From the NCBI RefSeq assembly GCF_011694515.1, contig NZ_CP050192.1:36379-100378 (forward strand): a stretch of 64,000 bases of DNA, in the 5' to 3' direction. Positions 59,601 through 64,000 of the stretch are shown one piece after another. The notes under the pieces were generated by a model that saw only the letters and a program-made list of their open reading frames with translations, ran no database searches and was not told the DNA's origin. Both the position numbers and the translations under genes were made by a program. The stretch's first letter is position 1; each line of letters begins with the position of its first letter. Source of the stretch: Mycobacterium sp. DL592. GTDB lineage: Bacteria; Actinomycetota; Actinomycetes; Mycobacteriales; Mycobacteriaceae.

Positions 59601-59913
59601 TGGCCCGGACGAACAGGCCGTTGCGGCTGGCGTCTATACCGGCGGGCGGGATCGTGGAGAACACCAGGCCGCCCTCGGCGGGCAGGGTCGCGATGGCCTG
59701 GCAGGGGATCGACACGTCCATCGACCGCGGGGCCCCGGACACCAGGGGCGCGGTGATGTCACCGACCCGGTCCCCCTGCGGCCACTGGATAGCAGCGGTG
59801 GTCTGGGTGACCGGCAGCAGCGGCGTCAGGCCGCAGAGCACGATGCCGAGAATGCCGGCGACGACGGCGACGAGCTTCGCGATCCGGAGAGAAGCGTCGC
59901 TGTCGCTAGGCAC
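56656..59913 (-). CDS. embA: Arabinosyltransferase EmbA
   Basis: A 1085-residue GT-C arabinosyltransferase, partner of EmbB in arabinogalactan synthesis. The signature loop reads [19 protein letters not shown], where the last two catalytic-loop residues differ from EmbB (NLTI for ILGM), as is usual for EmbA. The helix plan matches EmbB and EmbC. The GTG at 59913 ([14 protein letters not shown]) is chosen because family similarity begins here; an open frame to 59970 lies in the intergenic region and has no support. It ends 10 bp before embB. Confidence 0.95.
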   Translation of the reverse strand: MPSDSDASLRIAKLVAVVAGILGIVLCGLTPLLPVTQTTAAIQWPQGDRVGDITAPLVSGAPRSMDVSIPCQAIATLPAEGGLVFSTIPPAGIDASRNGLFVRANADTVVVAFRDTVAAVAPRSAVATPACSTLHLWAGPGGTGADFVGIPGATGRLSPEKKPQIAGIFTDLKVPPQPGLSARVDIDTRFITNPTSLKLAVMALGIACVVASLVALAVLDAQSGRRVAGAWRRFWRVGWATWLADAAVLGTLLLWHVIGAISSDDGYNLTIARVSGEAGYTANYFRFFGATEAPFDWYQSVLAHLASVSTAGVWMRLPATLAGIATWLILSRCVLPRLGRRLSLDRAAVWTAGAVFLAAWLPFNNGLRPEPLIAFGALAAWILIENAIATRRLLPAAIAIVIVVFSVTLAPQGLIATAPLLVGSRAIWQVISSRRAATGLLAPLAAVAAALSTIFVVVFRDQTLATVAESARIKYVVGPTIAWYQDFLRYYFLTVEDNVESSLTRRFAVLTMLLCLFGLLAVLLRRGRVPGVANGPVWRLVGSTAIGLLLLTFTPTKWAVQFGAFAGLAGALGGVAAFAFARVGLHSRRNLALWVTALLFVLAWATSGINGWFYVGNYGVPWFDRQPVIAHQPVTSMFLGLAIVTGLLAGWLHFRMDYAGHTEVKNTRRNRVLASTPLLVFAVIMVLLEVGSMTKAFVQRYPVYTTAKANVSALSSGLSNSSCAMADDVLVEPDPNAGMLQPVPGQKWGQYGPLGGENPIGFTPNGISDTLEPAEPFVANPGTVNSDGSPNKPNVGIAYAAGTGGGYGPVGVNGSRVFLPFGLDPKTTPVMGSYKENTVAAKATSAWYQLPPRTSDRPLVTVAAAGAIWFYDEEGQFNYGQSLKLQWGVARPDGSFQALNSVQPIDVIAQKAWRNLRFPLAWAPPEANVARIVADDPNLSDDQWFGFTPPRVPVLQTAQQFLGSQTPILMDIATAANFPCQRPFAEHLGVAELPEYRILPNLKQVVVSSNMWQSARAGGPFLFIQALLTTATIPTYLRNDWYRDWGALERYIRLVPADQAPTAVIDQGSVKVFGWSRNGPIRALP

Positions 59914-60000
59914 GAGGCTCGATGTTAGGCGACGAGGCTTAGCGCCTTCGGAAGGCCTGCGGGGGCGCACCGATTTGAGACTGGATTGCAGCCCTGAGGA
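59914..60000 (-). promoter_or_regulatory. embC-embA intergenic region with putative embAB promoter
   Basis: The 87-bp gap is almost the same length as in M. tuberculosis (86 bp), where mutations a few bases before embA raise embAB expression and ethambutol resistance. TAACAT (59922-59927, minus strand) begins 14 nt before the embA GTG and could be the -10. Confidence 0.5.
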
Positions 60001-63000
60001 CTACGTCGGCCGCAGCGGAGCCGGGCTCCAGAAGCCGCTGCGGGTGGCGGTGCCGAGGTCCAGGCGGGCCGGCTGGGCGTTGGGGTAGAACGCGTTGAGC
60101 CGCTGCAGCGCGCCCCAGTCCCTAAACCAGTCGTCTTTGAGGTAGGTCGGCACGGTGACCGCGCGGTAGAGCAGCTCGCTGATGCCCAGCGGACCACCGC
60201 CGATGTTGTCCATCACCGGCGAGTTGGCCTCGGCGCCGAACCGATCCGGCAGGATCCGCCACTTCGGCGGCTCGATGACGCCGTTCTGGTGGCCGAACGG
60301 CCGCTGGCACGGGAACGCCAGACCGACCAGCCAGTCCAGCAGAACGGGATCCTGAGAGCCGACGACCTGCTGCAGGGTGCGGAGCTTGGGGATGCGCGGC
60401 GGGGTCAGCGCGATCCAATGCTGCGGGGCCAGGTCGTCGTCGGAGGCGACGATGCGGATCTGAGTGGCGTTGCGCGGGATCGCGGCCAGCGGGGCGCGCA
60501 GGTTGCGCCACGCCGGTGCGGCGCCGATGTCGGCGAAGCCCAGGCCACCGCCGGGCTTGTTGGCGGCAGCGCCCTCGTCGGTGGCCCACTGCACCTGGAC
60601 CTCGTCCTGGTCGAAGCGGCCGGCCGCGGAGACCACCAGCAGCGGGGACGAGCGCCAGTCGTCGGGCAGCCGGTACCACGCGGAGCGCAGCCTGGCGGGC
60701 TGCTGGATGCCCGAGCGCCAGCTGCCCAGCACCGGGGTGCGGTTCGGGTCGAGCCCGTAGGGCAGCCGGGCGCGTGAGCCGTTGACGCCGGCGGCCGCGG
60801 TCGTGCCGCCCTCGGTGCCGGCCTCACTGCTGGTGGCCACTCCGTCGTTCTCGGCGAGGCTGCCGCCGCCGGGCGGTTCCAGCACCGGATCGGCGGAGAC
60901 GTCGGCGGGAACGCCGCCGGGGGTGAAGCCTTCGGCGGTCGAGCCCAGTCCCTCGCCGATCGGGACGCCGATCGGGATGAGCGTCCCGGCGTTGGGGTCG
61001 AGTTCGACCATGACGTCGTCGGCCAGACCGCACGTCTTGCCGGTCAGCGCCTGCAGATTCGAGCGGCCCACCGACCACGCCGGCCACTGCTCGGTCATCC
61101 CGAGCGTCAGCGACAGCACCTCGAAGATCACCAGCAGCCAGGCCACGCCCGCCAACGGTGAACCGACGATCCCCGACCACCATCGCCGCCGGCCGGTGCT
61201 GCCGTTGTGGCGGCCGGAGAAGTGGAACCACGCGGCCAGCAGCAGGGTCAGCACGGTCAGCCCGAGCAGGAACGTGGTGAAACCGAAGTGCCATTCGGGG
61301 AACTGGTTGGACCACGGAACGCCGAAGTTGGAGACGTACCACCAGCCGTTGACGCTGGCGAACGACAGCGCTGTCACGAACAACACCAGGGCGGCGAACA
61401 TGGTTCGGTTGCGCCGAGATCGGAGCACGTGCGCGGTCACCGCGACGGCGGCTAGCGCACCGAGTGAGCCGGCCAGACCGGCGAACACCCCGAAGTGGTG
61501 CGTCCATTTGGTCGGGGTGAACATCATCGCCAGGAACGAGATGATCGTGATGCCGATGATGCGCCGGCTCGGTCCCGCGGCGGTGCCCGGGATGTGGCCG
61601 CGGCGCAGGATCATCGCCACCGAGACCGCCAGGGCGATCAACAGGGCCAGGACGGCGAACCGCCGCGCGACCGAGCCGTCGGGGCTGGCCATGAACAGAC
61701 GCTCGTAGCGGATGTGCTCGTCGAACCAGCTCAGGCTCGGCCCGACTGCGGATTTGAGCATGTTGGCCTGGACCTCGCCGACCAGGGTCTGATCCCGGAA
61801 GATCAGGATGATCGTCACCGTCGCGGCGGCCAGGATGGGCGCCAGCAGGGGCAGCAGTCCGAACTGGCGGGACCGGCGGTGCAGGATCGTGCGCAGCGGC
61901 CCGATGGCCACCAGCAGCGCACCGATCGAGGCGATACCGGTCGGGCCGGAGAACAGGGTCAGCGCGCCGACGATGCAGGCGAAGGCGACGGGCAGCAGGC
62001 GGCTGGTGGCGACGCCGCGCTCCACGCAGATCCAGGTCAGCAGGATGCCGATGGCGATGATCGGTTCGGGGCGCAGGCCGTTGTTCAGCGGCAGCCAGAA
62101 CGCCAGGAACATCCCCGCCGCCGTCCACGCCGCGGCCCGCGTGGTCTTCACCGCATGGCCGAGCCGGGGGATGACCTCGCGGCTGATGATCCACCAGCAG
62201 GCCAGCGCCATCATCAGGGTGGGCAGCCGCATCCAGATGCTGGCCGTCGACACGTGCGCCCATAGCGCCAGCAGGTCGTAGTACCAGCCGAACGGGGCTT
62301 CCGGGGTGCCGAACCAGCGGTAGTAGTTGGCCATGTAGCCGGCGTGCTCGGAAACCCGGGCCATGGTGAGGATGTAGCCGTCGTCGGACGTGTTGGCTCC
62401 CACGAAGTGCCACCACACCAGGACCGCGATGACGACCCCGTCGAGTGCGCCAAGTGACCACCACCGCGGCGGCAGGAAGCGGCGGTGCCGCATCCCGTCG
62501 GCGGTGTCCATGACGTGCAGCGCCACCAGCGCGACGATGGTCAGCAGTACGCCCAGGACCATCGCCGCCAGCTTCAGCGCGGAAGGCGCGCTGCTATAGC
62601 GGGTGTCGACGGTGGCCGACAGACTCAGGCCGGGCGGCGCCGGACCGGACAGGTCGGTGAAGACCCCGACGATCTGGGGCCGGAAGTCGTAGCCGCCGCG
62701 CTCACCTCTGAGTGGCGCCCCGGGGTCGTCGCTGTCGGGGCCCTTGGTGAGGCCGACGAACTCGGCGGTGACCTTGTCGGCGTGGGCGGTGAACGTCACC
62801 TTCTGGCAGGCCGGGCTGAGCACCTGGGACAGCGGGGCCACGACGACGGGGGTGTTGCGGACGACGACCACCAGGTTGTCGTTGGCGCGCTGGATCAGCA
62901 GGCCGCGGTCGACGGCTTTGGGGGCCTGCTTGGGGACGGTGGACAGCAGTACGGTCCGGCCGGTGGGCTCGAGCCCGGCGGCCACCTGGCAGGGCACCTC

Positions 63001-63237
63001 GATTTTCAGGTCGGTGGCGACGTAGCTGATGAGCGGCGCGGTGACGCTGTCCAGGACGCCGTTCTGCGGCCAGTTGAGTTCCGCGGTGGTCTGTTTGACG
63101 GGCAGTAACGGCGTCATGATCGCCAGTGCGGCACCCAGCAGGCCGGCGACGACGGCGACGAGACGCGCGGTCCGATAGTTCGCCCGCGTCTGCTCCACGG
63201 AGCTAGATGGTAATTGCCGGGCCGGCGAGCCCGTCAC
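60001..63237 (-). CDS. embC: Arabinosyltransferase EmbC
   Basis: A 1078-residue GT-C arabinosyltransferase that extends the alpha-1,5 arabinan of lipoarabinomannan. The catalytic loop reads TSDDGYILTMARVSEHAGY. The C-terminal carbohydrate-binding domain includes the conserved WFRDWGALQRL and ends WSPAPLRPT. The GTG at 63237 shares one base with the aftA stop (TAGTG), so the two are translationally coupled. The family order aftA-embC-embA-embB is the same as in M. tuberculosis. A Gly/Ser/Glu-rich loop around residues 790-830 is longer than in EmbB. Confidence 0.97.
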   Translation of the reverse strand: MTGSPARQLPSSSVEQTRANYRTARLVAVVAGLLGAALAIMTPLLPVKQTTAELNWPQNGVLDSVTAPLISYVATDLKIEVPCQVAAGLEPTGRTVLLSTVPKQAPKAVDRGLLIQRANDNLVVVVRNTPVVVAPLSQVLSPACQKVTFTAHADKVTAEFVGLTKGPDSDDPGAPLRGERGGYDFRPQIVGVFTDLSGPAPPGLSLSATVDTRYSSAPSALKLAAMVLGVLLTIVALVALHVMDTADGMRHRRFLPPRWWSLGALDGVVIAVLVWWHFVGANTSDDGYILTMARVSEHAGYMANYYRWFGTPEAPFGWYYDLLALWAHVSTASIWMRLPTLMMALACWWIISREVIPRLGHAVKTTRAAAWTAAGMFLAFWLPLNNGLRPEPIIAIGILLTWICVERGVATSRLLPVAFACIVGALTLFSGPTGIASIGALLVAIGPLRTILHRRSRQFGLLPLLAPILAAATVTIILIFRDQTLVGEVQANMLKSAVGPSLSWFDEHIRYERLFMASPDGSVARRFAVLALLIALAVSVAMILRRGHIPGTAAGPSRRIIGITIISFLAMMFTPTKWTHHFGVFAGLAGSLGALAAVAVTAHVLRSRRNRTMFAALVLFVTALSFASVNGWWYVSNFGVPWSNQFPEWHFGFTTFLLGLTVLTLLLAAWFHFSGRHNGSTGRRRWWSGIVGSPLAGVAWLLVIFEVLSLTLGMTEQWPAWSVGRSNLQALTGKTCGLADDVMVELDPNAGTLIPIGVPIGEGLGSTAEGFTPGGVPADVSADPVLEPPGGGSLAENDGVATSSEAGTEGGTTAAAGVNGSRARLPYGLDPNRTPVLGSWRSGIQQPARLRSAWYRLPDDWRSSPLLVVSAAGRFDQDEVQVQWATDEGAAANKPGGGLGFADIGAAPAWRNLRAPLAAIPRNATQIRIVASDDDLAPQHWIALTPPRIPKLRTLQQVVGSQDPVLLDWLVGLAFPCQRPFGHQNGVIEPPKWRILPDRFGAEANSPVMDNIGGGPLGISELLYRAVTVPTYLKDDWFRDWGALQRLNAFYPNAQPARLDLGTATRSGFWSPAPLRPT

Positions 63238-64000
63238 TACGGATTCCTGATGGCCAGGATGAACGGTCCGATGTCCTTGACGGTGAACTGCGGTCCCTTG
63301 AAGAGGTCGGCGTTGAGTTCGACGGCGTAGCGGCGCACGTTGGGCTGGTTGGGGTAGACGTCCTGGGCCAGTCGCAGGGTGTAGGTGTCGTTAGCTCCGC
63401 GGCGCATCAGGAACACCGTCGGCGCTTTCCAGGGCAGCGCGTCGAGGGCCTTGATGAACTGGTCGGTGTTCTTGAGCTCAGCCCACGATTCGATGGCCGC
63501 CGCCCGCTTGTCGAACTCGGCGAGCGGGTTGGCGTAGTGCGAGGTCAGCCCCTGGAACCCGTAGTAGGGGTAGTAGGACAGGAAGCTGTAGTCGGCGGTC
63601 ATCACCACGGTGTCCTCGCGGGGCCTGCCGGTGATCTGCTGGATGGCGCCGTCGATCTGGTCGTAGTACTTCTCGGCGCCGGGCGGCCTGCGGTCACCGC
63701 GCTGGCCGTTGCCGTCGGTGTCGGTGTAGGCGACGGTCAGGTCGGGTCGCAGGACGTCGGGGATGTCCTGGCTGAAGCCGATCGCCCCGATCAGCCCGAT
63801 CGCGGCGGCCACCGGGATGACCTTGCGGTTGGTCCGGGTGGCGATCACCAAGGCGACCTCGATGAAGCCGAACGCGCCTGCCGCGGACAGCAGGACGGTC
63901 AGGGTGGGCTGCAGCCGGAAGGACAGCAGCGTGGTGCCGACCAGGGTGGTCAGCATCGACAGCAGCGACCACGCGTAGAGCGACAACACCCCGATACCCA
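63237..64000 (-). CDS. aftA: Arabinofuranosyltransferase AftA, C-terminal part
   Basis: The 3' end of a gene that enters from beyond base 64000; about 254 C-terminal residues are present. Three hydrophobic segments (at the N-terminal end of the fragment) lead to an extracytoplasmic domain containing [38 protein letters not shown] and the end [12 protein letters not shown]. AftA adds the first arabinofuranose to the galactan from decaprenyl-phosphoryl-arabinose. Identity rests on the domain and its position directly upstream of embC. The stop overlaps the embC GTG. Confidence 0.93.
   Translation of the reverse strand, partial: GIGVLSLYAWSLLSMLTTLVGTTLLSFRLQPTLTVLLSAAGAFGFIEVALVIATRTNRKVIPVAAAIGLIGAIGFSQDIPDVLRPDLTVAYTDTDGNGQRGDRRPPGAEKYYDQIDGAIQQITGRPREDTVVMTADYSFLSYYPYYGFQGLTSHYANPLAEFDKRAAAIESWAELKNTDQFIKALDALPWKAPTVFLMRRGANDTYTLRLAQDVYPNQPNVRRYAVELNADLFKGPQFTVKDIGPFILAIRNP

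Overview
The window is high-GC actinobacterial DNA from a mycobacterium. It holds, almost unbroken, the cell-envelope region known in M. tuberculosis as Rv3792 to Rv3839, in inverted orientation: pheA and serS at the left, then glf-glfT2-ubiA-aftB, the antigen 85 genes, fadD32-pks13-accD4, and finally embB-embA-embC-aftA. An MspA-type porin, which slow growers lack, points to a rapidly growing Mycolicibacterium-like species. The species cannot be fixed from the sequence. I saw no rRNA, tRNA, CRISPR array, insertion sequence or prophage.

Layout. (1) 1-3.6 kb: a CPBP membrane protease and an iron-regulated DUF2470 gene with a good IdeR box, then pheA, a histidine phosphatase and a small Cys-rich protein. 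(2) 3.7-7.65 kb: a compact four-gene run of lipoprotein, secreted sedolisin with intact catalytic residues, a membrane protein with a zinc ribbon at each end, and a single-pass exported protein. This is the best candidate for an undescribed system. (3) 7.7-18.6 kb: a small metallopeptidase, a septum-formation-domain protein, serS, a DUF5718 protein, a metallo-beta-lactamase/Rieske fusion, two tandem acyltransferases, a HAD phosphatase, a PGRP amidase and the repeat-rich surface protein Erp. (4) 18.8-30.4 kb: arabinogalactan synthesis followed by three antigen 85-family genes, a DUF732 protein and the essential cutinase-like lipase. (5) 30.7-39.6 kb: the mycolate condensation operon fadD32-pks13-accD4.

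(6) 39.6-53.4 kb: a species-variable stretch where M. tuberculosis has Rv3796-Rv3798. It carries a doubly damaged redoxin pseudogene, a molybdopterin oxidoreductase, a GH27 lipoprotein, a Rossmann fragment, a membrane-anchored esterase, a GT39 transferase, the porin, a small-protein/RDD/Ser-Thr kinase group, a Gly/Pro-rich secreted protein and an APC permease. (7) 53.4-64 kb: embB, embA, embC and the 3' part of aftA, all on the minus strand.

Together regions 4, 5 and 7 make the galactan (Glf, GlfT2), the decaprenyl-phosphate arabinose donor (UbiA, PAP2), the arabinan (AftA, EmbA/B/C, AftB), the mycolic acids (FadD32, Pks13, AccD4) and the enzymes that attach mycolates (antigen 85).

Across the window, ten genes have a TANNNT hexamer beginning exactly 12 nt before the start codon and three more have it at 13-14 nt. 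This is the geometry of leaderless transcripts. I used it to choose several start codons.
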